Shown piece after piece: positions 32,862 to 42,323 of a stretch of DNA of 64,000 nucleotides (the stretch's first letter is position 1; every line of letters begins with the position of its first letter). The notes under the pieces were generated by a model, which was not told where the DNA came from, did not search any database, and saw nothing but the letters and a program-made list of their open reading frames with translations. The DNA is from Arthrobacter globiformis (GTDB lineage Bacteria; Actinomycetota; Actinomycetes; Actinomycetales; Micrococcaceae). The DNA lies in contig NZ_JAUSZX010000001.1 in the NCBI RefSeq assembly GCF_030818015.1, forward strand, positions 3,472,001-3,536,000. The letters run 5' to 3'. The position numbers and the translations under genes are program-made.

Positions 32862-35800
32862 CTAGCGTCGGACGATTGACCTCAAGAGCCTCAATGCTAC
32901 CGAGAGCGAGGCCATGTCGTCCGCTTCGAGGGCGTTGACCTCATCGAACATGCTCTTCGCGCGGCCCAAATGTTCCGCGTTCAGCTGCTCCCAGGCCCTG
33001 AGCCTGTCCTCGGCCGGCGATCCTTCGTCGGTCGAGTCCAGGACCGCCGTCGTCATGTCTGAGACAGTCGAGTAAAGGTCATCGCGCAACGCGGCACGGG
33101 CCAGCGCCTGCCAGCGGTCCTTCCGCGGCAGGGAACTGATCCGCTCCAGGAGGGAGTCCACATGGAACCGGTTGAACACCGTGTAGTAGACGTGGGCGAT
33201 GTCCACCACCGGTTCCTTGCGGCTGTGCGCGATTTTCGCGATGTCCAGCAGGACGAAGCTCTCGAACAGCTCGGCCCAGCGGTGGCCAAGGTCCTCGGGC
33301 AGGCCCCAGGACCGCGCCTTCTCAAGCCAGGAGGCCACCCGTTCGCGGTCGTCACCGCGCAGGTAGTCCAGCAGCCGGGCCCGCATGGGTTCCATCGCCG
33401 GCTGGAACTCGGCGACGATGTCGGCGATGGGCCGCGACGCGTTGCCCTGGGCCAGGACCCAGCGCACCGAACGGTCCAGCAGCCGCCGGATATCGAGGTG
33501 GACGGTGCTCCAGTGCTCGGTGGGGAACGATGCAGGCAGATCGTTGAGCTCGGACACCATGACGTCGAGTTCGTAGATTTCCCGCAGTGCCACGAACGCC
33601 TTGGCTACAGCCACCTCGCTCGCCGAGGTCTCCTCCATGGTCCGGAAGGCAAAAGTGATGCCGCCCAGATTGATCATGTCGTTGGCCACGACCGTTGCGA
33701 TGATTTCCCGGCGCAGCGGATGGGTGTCCAGTTCGGCGTCGAATTTCTCCCGGAGCTGGACCGGGAAGTACTGCCGGAGCGTCCCGCGGAACCAGGGGTC
33801 GTCGGCCAGGTCGCTGTCGCGCAGGGCCGTCGCCAGTTCGATCTTGGCGTAGGCGGCCAGCACGGACAGCTCGGGTGACGTGAGGCCCTGCCCCTGTTCC
33901 AGCCGTTCGCGCAGGACAGCGGTGGACGGCAGTGCCTCCAAGTCCCGGTTCAGGTCCGCCGTCTTCTCCAGCCAGTCCATCAGCCGCTCGTAGCTCGGGC
34001 TCCATTCCGCAACCTTCTGGCGGTCGTTCAGGAGCAGGATGTTCTGGTCGATGTTGTCTTCCAGGACCAGCCGCCCCACTTCGTCGGTCATCGCCGCAAG
34101 GAAGTCCGAGCGCTCGGCTGCGTCGAACTTGCCGGCAGCCACCATCCGGTCCACGAAGATCTTGATGTTGACCTCGTGGTCGGAGCAGTCGACGCCGGCG
34201 GAGTTGTCGATGGCGTCGGTGTTCAGGATGACGCCCTGCAGCGCCGCTTCGATACGGCCCCGCTGGGTCATGCCGAGGTTTCCGCCCTCGCCCACAACCT
34301 TGACCCGAAGGTCGCGGCCGTCCACCCGGATGGCGTCGTTGGACTTGTCGCCCACCATGGCGTGCGTCTCGGAACTGGCCTTCACGTAGGTTCCGATGCC
34401 GCCGTTGTACAGCAGGTCGGCGGGCGCGAGCAGGATGGCGCGCAGGAGTTCGGGCGGGCTGAGCTGCGTCGTGTCCTCGGGCAAGCCCAACGCGGACCGG
34501 ACCTGGGCCGAGACCGGGATCGACTTGGCCTGCCGCGGGTAGACCCCGCCGCCTTCACTGATCAGGCTCTTGTCGTAGTCATCCCAGGACGACCGAGGCA
34601 GCTCAAACAGCCGCTGACGCTCCGTGTAGGAGGTTGCCTCGTCCGGGTTCGGATCGAGGAAAATGTGCCGGTGATCGAACGCCGCGAGCAGCCGGATGTG
34701 TTTGGAGAGGAGCATTCCGTTACCGAAAACATCCCCGGACATGTCGCCGACGCCAACCACGGTGAAGGGCTCGGACTGGGTGTCCAAATCCAGCTCGCTG
34801 AAGTGCCGCTTGACCGACTCCCAGGCACCCCGGGCGGTGATGCCCATGGCCTTGTGGTCGTATCCCACCGAACCGCCGGAGGCGAAGGCGTCGCCCAGCC
34901 AGAATCCGTAGTCCGCGGCCAATCCGTTCGCAATGTCAGAGAAGGATGCCGTGCCCTTGTCCGCTGCGACCACCAGGTAGGAGTCGTCGCCGTCGTGCCG
35001 TACAACGCCCGACGGCGGGACGAGCCGTTCGCCGTCGGCTCCCGTAACGATGTTGTCCGTGATGTCCAGCAGTCCGCGGATAAACGTCTTGTAGCTTTCG
35101 ACGCCCTCCGCCATCCAGGCCGACCTGTCCTTGGCGGGATCCGGCAGCCGCTTGGCGAAGAACCCGCCCTTTGCGCCCGTTGGAACGATCACGGCGTTCT
35201 TGACCGTCTGCGCCTTGACCAGACCCAGGATCTCCGTGCGGAAGTCTTCCCGCCGGTCCGACCAACGGAGCCCGCCGCGGGCCACCTTGCCGAAGCGCAG
35301 GTGAACGCCCTCGACCCGGGGGGAGTAAACCCAGATTTCGAACATGGGCCGCGGGAAGGGCAGCCCTTCGATGGCTGCGGGGTTGAGCTTGAAGCTCAGG
35401 TGCGGCTTGTCCTGGTAGAAGTTGGTGCGCAACGTTGATTCGATCAGGTTCATAAACGTTCGGAGGACGCGGTCCGCATCCAGCGTCGCCACCGCTTCGA
35501 TCGACGACGACAGCTCAGCGCGGACTTTTTCCTGCCGTTCGATCCGCTCCAGCTCGGTCAGTGCCGGATCGAAGCGGGCCTCAAACAGGGCACTGAGGCC
35601 ACGGGTGACGTCCGGGTTGCTCAGCAGCGTGTCCGCCATGAATTCGAAGGAGTTGGTGTTGCCCATCTGCCTCATGTATTTGGCGTAGGCCCGGAGCACA
35701 ATGATCTGGCGCCACGTCATACCCTCGCGCAGCACGAGCCGGTCGAAGCTGTCGGATTCAACGGCTCCCGAAACTGCTGCCCCGAACGAATCCGCTAGCA

Positions 35801-37721
35801 GTTGCCCCGTGGACACCGGATCCACGCCGGCCGGGTATTTCAAGCCGAGGTCATACAGGAAAAAGTCCCGGCGGTCGGAGGTCTCGATTTCGAACGGACG
35901 CTCGTCCAGCACCTCCAGCCCCAGATTATGGAAGTAGGGAAGGATCTGGCTCAGGCTCTTCGGCTCCAGCATGTACAGCTTGACCCTGGCGTCCTCCTCA
36001 AGGGTGGCGCCGGCGCCTTCGGGAAGGTAGACATGGACTCCCGGCCGTTCCTGCCGGGCGCCAACCGCGCGTTCGGCTGCGGCCCCGTACTGTTCAAACC
36101 GGGCGATGTCCTCGAGGGCGTCCTCAATTTCGTAATCGACGCGGTAGGTCGCCGGGAAGGCCTCGGCCCAAATGGCTGCCAGCTCGTTGGCCCCGTCGTC
36201 GGCGCTCCGCTCGCGGAGTACCTCGGCGATCCCTTCACTCCAGGACCGGGCGGCACGGACTAGCCGCTTTTCCAACGCATCGGTGTTGACGTGGCTGACG
36301 TCCGCGCCCTTGGGCAGGCGGATCCGGAAGAACAGGCGGGCAAGCGCCGATTCCGTCATCCTCGCCTCATAGTCAATGGACTCGGCGTGGAACGTCTCGC
36401 GGAGTTCCTGCTCGATCCTCAGTCTGACGTTGGTGGTGTACCGGTCGCGAGGGAGGTAGACGACGGCGGACATGAACCGTCCGTAGATATCCGGCCGGAG
36501 GAAGAGCCGGGTGCGGCGCCGTTCCTGCAGCCGCTGGATTCCCGTTGCCGTTGCGGCGAGGTCGGGAATTTCGATCTGGAAGAGCTCGTCACGGGGGTAC
36601 GTTTCCAGGATGCCCAGCAGGTCCTTCCCGGAATGCGAATCCGGCGGAAAACCGGCGCCGCGCAGCACGGCCTCGACCTTTTCCCGGACAATCGGAATAT
36701 TGCGCACGGAATCGGTGTAGGCGCTGGTGGCAAACAGTCCAATGAAACGCTGTTCACCGTTGACGTTGCCCGCAGCATCAAAGCTTTTCACGCCGATGTA
36801 GTCCAGGTATGCAGGCCGGTGCACCGTTGAGCGGGAATTTGCCTTGGTGATGACCAGAGCACGCTTTTCACGGGCCTTGCGCCTGCCCGCGTCGGTGAGA
36901 TGCTGCACCTGATGGGTATCGTGGTGCGCCCGCAGCAGACCCAGTCCGCTGTCCTCCCGCAGCTCCAGGACATCCTCGCCCTCTTCGTTGATCAGGTCAT
37001 ATTCCCGGTAGCCGAGGAACGTGAAGTTGCCCTCGTCCAACCAGCGAAGCAAATCCTGGGCCTGACGCAGCTCTGCGATCTGTGTGGGGTGCGCTACCTT
37101 GTCCAGGTCCTGGGCGATCTGCAATGCCTTGTTGCGCATTTTCGGCCAGTCTTCGACTGCGGCTCTGACGTCTCCGAGGACCCGCTCCAGCCCTTTCTGC
37201 AACTGCTCAGCGGCCTCATCACTGGCACGGCCGATCTCGACGGCAATCCAGGACTCCATGTGGGACGCGTTGTCGCCCTGGGCAATCAGGTGGGACATGA
37301 CGGGCAGCGCCGCGGTGTCACCGCTGGAAATACCGATGCTCGACGGGACCCTGTCCACCTTGACGAGCTCGTTGGTTTCGCGGTTGCGCGTGACCACGAA
37401 CATCGGGTGCTGCACGAGGTGGATGGCCGAATTCTGCCGAACCAGCTCGGCGTTGACTGAGTCCACCAGGAAAGGCATGTCGTCGGTGACGATGTACACG
37501 ACGCTGCGGTCGCCCTCAGGGACGATGGAGATGTTGGCCGTGCCGGGCCGGCGTTCAAAACCCACTGCGCGGTGGGTCTCAGCCCGTGCCATCAGCAGCT
37601 CGTGCGGGTAAGCGCGCGCGTCCTCCTCCGCCAGATGCTCGTAGTAGTCCGCAAAGAAGCCTTCCTCGGCTCCGATTGAACGGGACTGATCCTCCACGCT
37701 GGACCCAGACGACATCGACAC
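32862..37721 (-). CDS. gdh2: NAD-specific glutamate dehydrogenase (large type)
   Basis: This catalyses oxidative deamination of glutamate to 2-oxoglutarate. The 1619-residue length is that of the bacterial large GDH class (as in Streptomyces and mycobacteria). The N-terminal half holds ACT-like regulatory segments. The catalytic part is near 800-1150: FARGGLRWSDRREDFRTEIL, VKNAVIVPTGAKGGFFAK (catalytic lysine), the NAD-domain motif VVGVGDMSGDVFGNGML, and VVGEGGNLGMTQRGRIE. The ATG start is taken as given; the next frame is 35 bp away. It appears to be monocistronic and lies between pdtaS and the CpaE-like gene. Confidence 0.95.
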   Translation of the reverse strand: MSMSSGSSVEDQSRSIGAEEGFFADYYEHLAEEDARAYPHELLMARAETHRAVGFERRPGTANISIVPEGDRSVVYIVTDDMPFLVDSVNAELVRQNSAIHLVQHPMFVVTRNRETNELVKVDRVPSSIGISSGDTAALPVMSHLIAQGDNASHMESWIAVEIGRASDEAAEQLQKGLERVLGDVRAAVEDWPKMRNKALQIAQDLDKVAHPTQIAELRQAQDLLRWLDEGNFTFLGYREYDLINEEGEDVLELREDSGLGLLRAHHDTHQVQHLTDAGRRKAREKRALVITKANSRSTVHRPAYLDYIGVKSFDAAGNVNGEQRFIGLFATSAYTDSVRNIPIVREKVEAVLRGAGFPPDSHSGKDLLGILETYPRDELFQIEIPDLAATATGIQRLQERRRTRLFLRPDIYGRFMSAVVYLPRDRYTTNVRLRIEQELRETFHAESIDYEARMTESALARLFFRIRLPKGADVSHVNTDALEKRLVRAARSWSEGIAEVLRERSADDGANELAAIWAEAFPATYRVDYEIEDALEDIARFEQYGAAAERAVGARQERPGVHVYLPEGAGATLEEDARVKLYMLEPKSLSQILPYFHNLGLEVLDERPFEIETSDRRDFFLYDLGLKYPAGVDPVSTGQLLADSFGAAVSGAVESDSFDRLVLREGMTWRQIIVLRAYAKYMRQMGNTNSFEFMADTLLSNPDVTRGLSALFEARFDPALTELERIERQEKVRAELSSSIEAVATLDADRVLRTFMNLIESTLRTNFYQDKPHLSFKLNPAAIEGLPFPRPMFEIWVYSPRVEGVHLRFGKVARGGLRWSDRREDFRTEILGLVKAQTVKNAVIVPTGAKGGFFAKRLPDPAKDRSAWMAEGVESYKTFIRGLLDITDNIVTGADGERLVPPSGVVRHDGDDSYLVVAADKGTASFSDIANGLAADYGFWLGDAFASGGSVGYDHKAMGITARGAWESVKRHFSELDLDTQSEPFTVVGVGDMSGDVFGNGMLLSKHIRLLAAFDHRHIFLDPNPDEATSYTERQRLFELPRSSWDDYDKSLISEGGGVYPRQAKSIPVSAQVRSALGLPEDTTQLSPPELLRAILLAPADLLYNGGIGTYVKASSETHAMVGDKSNDAIRVDGRDLRVKVVGEGGNLGMTQRGRIEAALQGVILNTDAIDNSAGVDCSDHEVNIKIFVDRMVAAGKFDAAERSDFLAAMTDEVGRLVLEDNIDQNILLLNDRQKVAEWSPSYERLMDWLEKTADLNRDLEALPSTAVLRERLEQGQGLTSPELSVLAAYAKIELATALRDSDLADDPWFRGTLRQYFPVQLREKFDAELDTHPLRREIIATVVANDMINLGGITFAFRTMEETSASEVAVAKAFVALREIYELDVMVSELNDLPASFPTEHWSTVHLDIRRLLDRSVRWVLAQGNASRPIADIVAEFQPAMEPMRARLLDYLRGDDRERVASWLEKARSWGLPEDLGHRWAELFESFVLLDIAKIAHSRKEPVVDIAHVYYTVFNRFHVDSLLERISSLPRKDRWQALARAALRDDLYSTVSDMTTAVLDSTDEGSPAEDRLRAWEQLNAEHLGRAKSMFDEVNALEADDMASLSVALRLLRSIVRR

Positions 37722-37773
37722 ACGCCTCCATCACACAGTTTGCGGCTGCTTCCTTGCAGCCCTCACCGTGAGC

Positions 37774-39102
37774 CTAGTCCGTCAGCCTGCGCCTTGCTGT
37801 GGAAGAGAACACAGAGGATCGGCGTTTTTCCTGGACAGGTGCACAAACCAATTCAGCGATGGCCGACCGAAGCCGGGATTCTGGCGCTGATTCCAGCAAT
37901 AGCGATCCGGCCAGCAGCGCAGCGTCGGTTGCGCCCGGGTCCCACGGAAGGAAGGCCCTGATGCCCGACGACGGGCCGAACCGGTCCCACGCCTCGCGAA
38001 GCTGACGTTCCGGCGAACGGCCCACAGCCGAGGCCCGCACCTTGTTAAGCACCACCTCAGGGCTAACCCCCGGCAGTGCACCTTCGAGTTCCGCCAGCCC
38101 CCTGACAAGGCGGGGAACACCAATGGGATCCGCCGAGCCAACGGCGATCACGGTGTCCGCCAGTTCAAGGCTCCTAAGTGTTGCGGCGTTGCGCCGCGGT
38201 GCCATCGTGTCGAAGCTCAGCTCTTCGTCGGCCTCCAGGCAAAAGCCGGCGTCGACCACGATGACGTCCGCCAATTCCCGTGCTCGGTCCAAAACAAGCG
38301 CCAGCGCGGCCGCGCGCAGCTCGGTCCAGCGGTCGGCCCGGGTTATGCCGGTCAGAACCCGGAAGGTTCCTGCCGTGGCAGTAACCGGTACGGCGACCCG
38401 GAGCAATGATTCCCGGTCCAGGAGGCCCTGGTCGGCCAGCCGGCAAGCCTGCGCCAGACCCGCCGCTTCGTCGAGGAGCCCGAGGACGCCGGCAACGCTG
38501 GCCCCATAGCTGTCGGCGTCGACCAGCAGGACAGACTTGCCTTGCGCAGCCAGCTCCCCTGCGATGTTGACGGCAACCAGGGTTCTGCCAGGTGCGCCGG
38601 ATGGCCCCCACACGGCCAGGAGCCTGCCGGTTCCGACAACGGCCGGCTCCGGTTCGGTGTCGACAGCCTCCGGGCGCAGGGCCGCGCCGGCATCCGCGAA
38701 GCCCGTGCTGTAACCGGGTCCGGCGCCGGGATTCAGTCCTGCCGGAACCGAGCCCGCATGCCTACTGACGGCATCGGCAATACTCTCCGCCAGGGCTGTG
38801 GACACGACGGTCGAGGGCGCCGCAGTGACCCCGATGTCGCGAAGCCTCAACCGCTCCTCTGGGCTGTCCGTCAGGGCAATGATGACTACGCCCACGGCGG
38901 CGAGCCTGTCCACCAGCGAGGCAGTCAGGTCCGGACTTCCCTCGGCAACAACGGCCGCCCGGGCCAACCCGCTCTGGCAGGCGGCCAGCAGTTCTGCCAG
39001 CTCCGCGCAGCGCCGGACTACTGTAACGGGACCGTGCAGCCGCTCCAGTCCGCCAACCAGGTCTTCCTGCGACTCGCCGACGGTGACAACCGGGATGCTC
39101 AC
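37774..39102 (-). CDS. cpaE: CpaE-like pilus-assembly ATPase
   Basis: This 442-residue protein joins an N-terminal receiver-like domain (about 1-120, no clear phosphoacceptor) to a MinD/ParA-type domain: LAVWGPSGAPGRTLVAVNIA (a P-loop that lacks the usual lysine-rich KGG start), SVLLVDADSYGAS and VIVVDAGFCLE. CpaE proteins position Tad secretion machinery. The GTG start overlaps the SAF-protein stop as GTGA, so a longer frame to 39126 is rejected. GAPGRT in place of GGxGKT (Arg for Lys) suggests weak or altered ATP hydrolysis. Confidence 0.83.
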   Translation of the reverse strand: MSIPVVTVGESQEDLVGGLERLHGPVTVVRRCAELAELLAACQSGLARAAVVAEGSPDLTASLVDRLAAVGVVIIALTDSPEERLRLRDIGVTAAPSTVVSTALAESIADAVSRHAGSVPAGLNPGAGPGYSTGFADAGAALRPEAVDTEPEPAVVGTGRLLAVWGPSGAPGRTLVAVNIAGELAAQGKSVLLVDADSYGASVAGVLGLLDEAAGLAQACRLADQGLLDRESLLRVAVPVTATAGTFRVLTGITRADRWTELRAAALALVLDRARELADVIVVDAGFCLEADEELSFDTMAPRRNAATLRSLELADTVIAVGSADPIGVPRLVRGLAELEGALPGVSPEVVLNKVRASAVGRSPERQLREAWDRFGPSSGIRAFLPWDPGATDAALLAGSLLLESAPESRLRSAIAELVCAPVQEKRRSSVFSSTARRRLTD

Positions 39103-39743
39103 TTGGCGGCCCCACCGGGGTTCCACACCACTGAGATTTTAGCCTCGTTTGCCTGCGCGCCAAGGAGCGAGGCCATCTGCCCGTCCCCCACCAGGACCAT
39201 CAGGACCGTGGATTTCGAAGCACCCAGAGCGGTGGATCCTTGTGAGACCTCCGCGATTTCCGCGCCCGGGAGCAGGAGCTTGGGCTCGGCAAATCCGTTC
39301 CGGGCGTCAGGCATGGAGACCCAGACGTCGACCCGGGTGCCTGCCACCGCCTGCTCAGGCAAGGCCTCCTGAACCGTGACGGCCACGGGCTTTCGGTCCA
39401 GGGCGTCGACGCTGCCCAGGCTTTCACGGGGAACCAACTGGTCCTTGGCGATCCGCTGGACGGCCACCTGGCCTTCGGGAATACCTGACTCCGCCGTGAC
39501 ATAGTGCGCTTCGACATCACCCAGGCGCACCTTGACCCGGCTGATGTTTTCCGGAGTGAGTTTCTGGCCGACGGCGATTGGCTCACGGGCGGCAAATACC
39601 TCTGTGGTGCGGTCCGCACTGCCGACGAGAGCAACGACTCCGACCACAGAGGCGAGGACAAGGAGCACACCCACCAGAAGCCTCGGGTCCTTCCAGGAAG
39701 GCTTCTTCAGCCGGGCGCCGGTGGCCGCCGTGCTTGCACTCAT
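39099..39743 (-). CDS. cpaB: CpaB/RcpC-like SAF-domain membrane protein
   Basis: This 214-residue protein has one membrane segment (about 24-44: LLVGVLLVLASVVGVVALVG) and then a SAF domain (about 50-110: REPIAVGQKLTPENISRVKV). It resembles CpaB/RcpC, periplasmic parts of Tad systems. The ATG at 39743 has GGGGGAG eight bases upstream; the longer frame to 39818 lacks one. It is translationally coupled to the CpaE-like gene. The cpaF-tadB genes lie about 36 kb away on the same strand. Confidence 0.83.
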   Translation of the reverse strand: MSASTAATGARLKKPSWKDPRLLVGVLLVLASVVGVVALVGSADRTTEVFAAREPIAVGQKLTPENISRVKVRLGDVEAHYVTAESGIPEGQVAVQRIAKDQLVPRESLGSVDALDRKPVAVTVQEALPEQAVAGTRVDVWVSMPDARNGFAEPKLLLPGAEIAEVSQGSTALGASKSTVLMVLVGDGQMASLLGAQANEAKISVVWNPGGAAK

Positions 39744-39850
39744 GCGTACTGCTCCCCCTTGACGCTTGGGCGCTTCAATCGCGCCGGTCATGATCATTGT
39801 TACGGCATGCCCGCTCAATCGGAAAGGTATTCAGGCAAACACCACCAAAC

Positions 39851-39859
39851 TGTGGATAA
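39851..39859 (-). promoter_or_regulatory. Perfect DnaA box between cpaB and HTH gene
   Basis: TGTGGATAA, reverse complement TTATCCACA, lies in the 153-bp divergent gap. The only other perfect intergenic copy seen is before cpaF, the other part of the same system. Confidence 0.25.
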
Positions 39860-39896
39860 CGGCACCACCCGCGCCCAACGGTGGCACAATTGGAAT

Positions 39897-40112
39897 ATGC
39901 CCCGTTTCCTTACGCTTGCAGATGTAGCCGAGCAGCTTCAGATTAACGCGCCGGCAGCGTATGCCCTCGTCCGCAGCGGCGAACTGAAGGCGATCCAGGT
40001 GGGTGGCCGCGGCCAGTGGCGCGTCGAGGAGAAGATGCTTGAGCAGTACATCGAAGAGCGATATGCCGAGGCAAGCCGGATGATCCAAGAGGCCAAGTCC
40101 AAATCCGTTTGA
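39897..40112 (+). CDS. Small MerR/excisionase-type HTH protein
   Basis: This 71-residue DNA-binding protein has one helix-turn-helix of the MerR/excisionase type: LTLADVAEQLQINAPAAYAL then VRSGELKAIQVGGRGQWRV, followed by a helical tail. Size and layout recall BldC, a one-domain regulator that binds direct repeats cooperatively. No SD is visible; CACAAT six bases before the ATG could be a -10 of a leaderless transcript. It lies beside the divergent CpaB-like gene and about 0.7 kb from phased iterons before the LysM gene. Identity beyond HTH family is uncertain. Confidence 0.85.
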   Translation: MPRFLTLADVAEQLQINAPAAYALVRSGELKAIQVGGRGQWRVEEKMLEQYIEERYAEASRMIQEAKSKSV

Positions 40113-40126
40113 GCACGAGAGGGCCG

Positions 40127-40696
40127 TCAGAGTTCACCGCCGCGCCTTGAGCGGAGCGCACCCAGCGACTGAAACGGGACCGTTGCCACATCGGCAACCC
40201 GGCCAGCCCTGCGCGCTTCGCCCGGCAGTGTCATAGCGAGGTCAAAAAAGTCCCGCCCCACCCTGTCAATTACGCCCGAGAGCTGCACGTCCGGTGGCCG
40301 GCCTGCCAGCAGGACGGTGAGTTCAGCCCTGTCCCGCGCCAACCCCCTCAGCGCGCTGGCAAGGCCGAGTTTCCGGCGCACGGGGGACGACTCGCCCACC
40401 GCGAACCGGCCGAGTCCGGTGTAGTGGCCGACGGCGGCATACGGAATCAGCACCTGGTGTCCCGCCTCGTCAAGGACCAGGCTTTCGGATCCCGCATGGC
40501 TGAGCGTGCCGGCAAAGACAGGTCCCGAACCCAGATGGATGCCCACGTGGCAGCCTAGGGATCCACGCAGCCTGTCATCGAGCGCGATGGCGGCCGTGTC
40601 TGCCCGGGAGCGCTCGGCAATCTCGGACTCCAGGCCCAGGACCCCGGCCTCGGCAAGCTGCAGCTCAAGATCCTGAAAAAGTGCATTCCATCGCAT
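40127..40696 (-). CDS. Conserved hypothetical protein, soluble
   Basis: The 189-residue product has no signal or membrane segment. An N-terminal amphipathic helix (RWNALFQDLELQLAEAG) leads to a beta-rich middle (GSGPVFAGTLSHAGSESLVL and DEAGHQVLIPYAAVGHY). I recognise the general appearance from other Actinobacteria but know no function. The ATG at 40696 is preferred over a frame extending to 40795, which enters the AT-rich promoter region of the LysM gene. It is convergent with the small HTH gene, ending 14 bp from it. Confidence 0.65.
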   Translation of the reverse strand: MRWNALFQDLELQLAEAGVLGLESEIAERSRADTAAIALDDRLRGSLGCHVGIHLGSGPVFAGTLSHAGSESLVLDEAGHQVLIPYAAVGHYTGLGRFAVGESSPVRRKLGLASALRGLARDRAELTVLLAGRPPDVQLSGVIDRVGRDFFDLAMTLPGEARRAGRVADVATVPFQSLGALRSRRGGEL

Positions 40697-40809
40697 GGCG
40701 ACAGCGTAGGCGCGCCCACGAAGGCGGTCAATTAATCCACAAACTTTCCTATCTCCATGGACAACAGAGATGCAACTGCTGCAAACTGACTCCATTAATC
40801 CTAAACGAA

Positions 40810-40839
40810 ATCAAAGTTGATCAAACTGCATCAAATGCA
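40810..40839 (+). repeat. Three phased 10-bp iterons before the LysM gene
   Basis: ATCAAA recurs at 40810, 40820 and 40830, exactly one helical turn apart, with variable four-base spacers. The array lies in a markedly AT-rich stretch for this genome and ends 16 bp before the start codon. The pair TGCAACTGC/TGCAAACTG lies just upstream (40771-40788). This looks like an operator for a head-to-tail binding protein. Confidence 0.6.
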
Positions 40840-40855
40840 TTGGTTGGAGGAAGTC

Positions 40856-41650
40856 ATGGCGGAAGTGGTCCAGCGCCCGGTGAGGGCAGAAGCCGCCTTG
40901 GCGGTTGTCATCCTGGGGCTCGGAGTCTTCCTGGCGTTGACCGGGGCCGGGATAGTCGACCATTGGAAGCGGTCCGCTGCACGCCAGCAGGCCTTGCTTT
41001 TCGACGACCTGCTTGGCCTGTTGGCGCTCACCGCCGGGCTGACCGTCATCGCCTGGTGGCTGCTGTCCCTGGCCACCGCCTTTGCATCGGCACTCCTGGA
41101 ACGGACCGGGCATCATGCCGCCGCCCGCGCCACAGGGCGGTTCAGCCCTGTTTTCATGCGCAGGCTGGCGATGGCCGCGGTGGGCGTGCAGCTCCTCGGC
41201 GCACCGCTCGCCCATGCGGATGCCTTGCCCGCTGCAGCCCTTTCCTCGAGCAACGGATCGTCCCTGTCCGCAGCATGGGCGCCCCTGACCGACCGGCGGC
41301 CGGACCTACCCGCCGGCCGTTCCGCGGACTCCGGCATCACCGAAAGATCCGTCGCGGAGGGCAGCGAACTCCAGCCTCAGTGGAAGCCGCGCGTCCCGGT
41401 TGTGGAACCCGGCCTCGTCGCCTCATTGCCGGCCAGGGCAACGGCTGAGCCGGCCAGTGCCCGCCGCGAGGTACCCGTCCGGGCCGGCGAATCACTCTGG
41501 ACCATCGCCGCACGCGAACTGGGTCCCGGTGCTTCCGAGGTGGAAATCGCAGCCCGCTGGCCGCTCTGGCACCAGGCCAACCGGAACATCATCGGAGCCG
41601 ATCCCAACGTCCTTCTCCCGGGCCAGCTCCTCAGCCCGCCGCCGCCGTAA
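40856..41650 (+). CDS. LysM-domain membrane protein
   Basis: This 264-residue protein has three hydrophobic segments in the first 125 residues: about 12-30, 50-80 and 102-122, the last ending in GAPLAHADA like a signal cleavage site. A proline/alanine-rich linker follows, then a C-terminal LysM domain (about 208-264: VRAGESLWTIAARELG, ANRNIIGADPNVLLPGQLL). LysM binds peptidoglycan, so it probably tethers to or acts at the wall. The ATG is selected for GGAGG five bases upstream; the frame is open to 40817. It probably forms an operon with the next gene. Confidence 0.85.
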   Translation: MAEVVQRPVRAEAALAVVILGLGVFLALTGAGIVDHWKRSAARQQALLFDDLLGLLALTAGLTVIAWWLLSLATAFASALLERTGHHAAARATGRFSPVFMRRLAMAAVGVQLLGAPLAHADALPAAALSSSNGSSLSAAWAPLTDRRPDLPAGRSADSGITERSVAEGSELQPQWKPRVPVVEPGLVASLPARATAEPASARREVPVRAGESLWTIAARELGPGASEVEIAARWPLWHQANRNIIGADPNVLLPGQLLSPPPP

Positions 41651-41742
41651 GCGGCGTCGGCATGCTTTCCTTCCGCGCCACCGGACCCGCGGCCGCCCCT
41701 CCTCGCGGCCATCCCAAGCCAGCCTCTACCGAAGGACCGATC

Positions 41743-42264
41743 ATGACTGCAGTAACTCCAATACGGCGTGAAGGAAGCGCTGTTCTTGAGCCCCTCCCGG
41801 CCGCGCCCGCCCGCCCGGCGGTAGCGGCACCCTCCTGCCCTGAACACACGCAAACCCGGTCCGCGCAAACCCGGCCAGCGCAAACTCAGCTGGCGGTAGC
41901 TCCCGCCCCCGGAGACGAGGCGCGCGAAATATGCGCCATCACCAGGGCCACGGTCCAGGCTGCCATTGAGGTCCTGGCGGGAACGAGGCCCATCCACCAG
42001 CTGGCGCGGCGGCTGGACCAGCGCTGCCTCACCGTGCTCCAGCACCGGGCGGCCCTCACCCGGCGGGTGGCTGCCCGGGCTCCCCGGAAGATGGAATTGC
42101 TCCACCGCAACGCATCAGTCCGCTCGGTCCGCGCCTGCGGGGTGACGCCTGACGTTTACGAGGCCAGCGCGGTGGTGATTGATGAACTGCGGGTCCGGGC
42201 AGTCGCCGTCCGGCTGGAACGCAGCAAAAACGTCTGGCGCGTGACCGCCCTGGAGATTGGCTAA
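41743..42264 (+). CDS. Rv3235-like protein (DUF6459)
   Basis: The 173-residue product has a low-complexity Ala/Pro/Gln/Thr N-terminus (about 1-60) and a conserved C-terminal domain (about 65-173: AREICAITRATVQAAIEVLAGTRPIHQLARRL, RSVRACGVTPDVYEASAVV). It resembles M. tuberculosis Rv3235, which also lies next to secA1. Function unknown. ATG chosen for AAGGA six bases upstream; a longer frame to 41662 lacks this. It ends just before a terminator shared with secA. Confidence 0.82.
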   Translation: MTAVTPIRREGSAVLEPLPAAPARPAVAAPSCPEHTQTRSAQTRPAQTQLAVAPAPGDEAREICAITRATVQAAIEVLAGTRPIHQLARRLDQRCLTVLQHRAALTRRVAARAPRKMELLHRNASVRSVRACGVTPDVYEASAVVIDELRVRAVAVRLERSKNVWRVTALEIG

Positions 42265-42272
42265 CGCGAAAG

Positions 42273-42310
42273 CAGGAAGGGACCGGAGCACGAGCTCCGG
42301 TCCCTTCCTG
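42273..42310. terminator. Terminator hairpin between DUF6459 gene and secA
   Basis: A 17-bp perfect stem, CAGGAAGGGACCGGAGC (42273-42289) with 42294-42310, closes an ACGA loop. No long T-run follows. It stands between convergent genes ending at 42264 and 42324. Confidence 0.85.
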
Positions 42311-42323
42311 TCATATCCGCTGG

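Noticed and set aside
34176..35438. A 420-codon rightward open frame
   Set aside because: It lies fully antisense to the NAD-glutamate dehydrogenase catalytic region; composition is that of a shadow frame.
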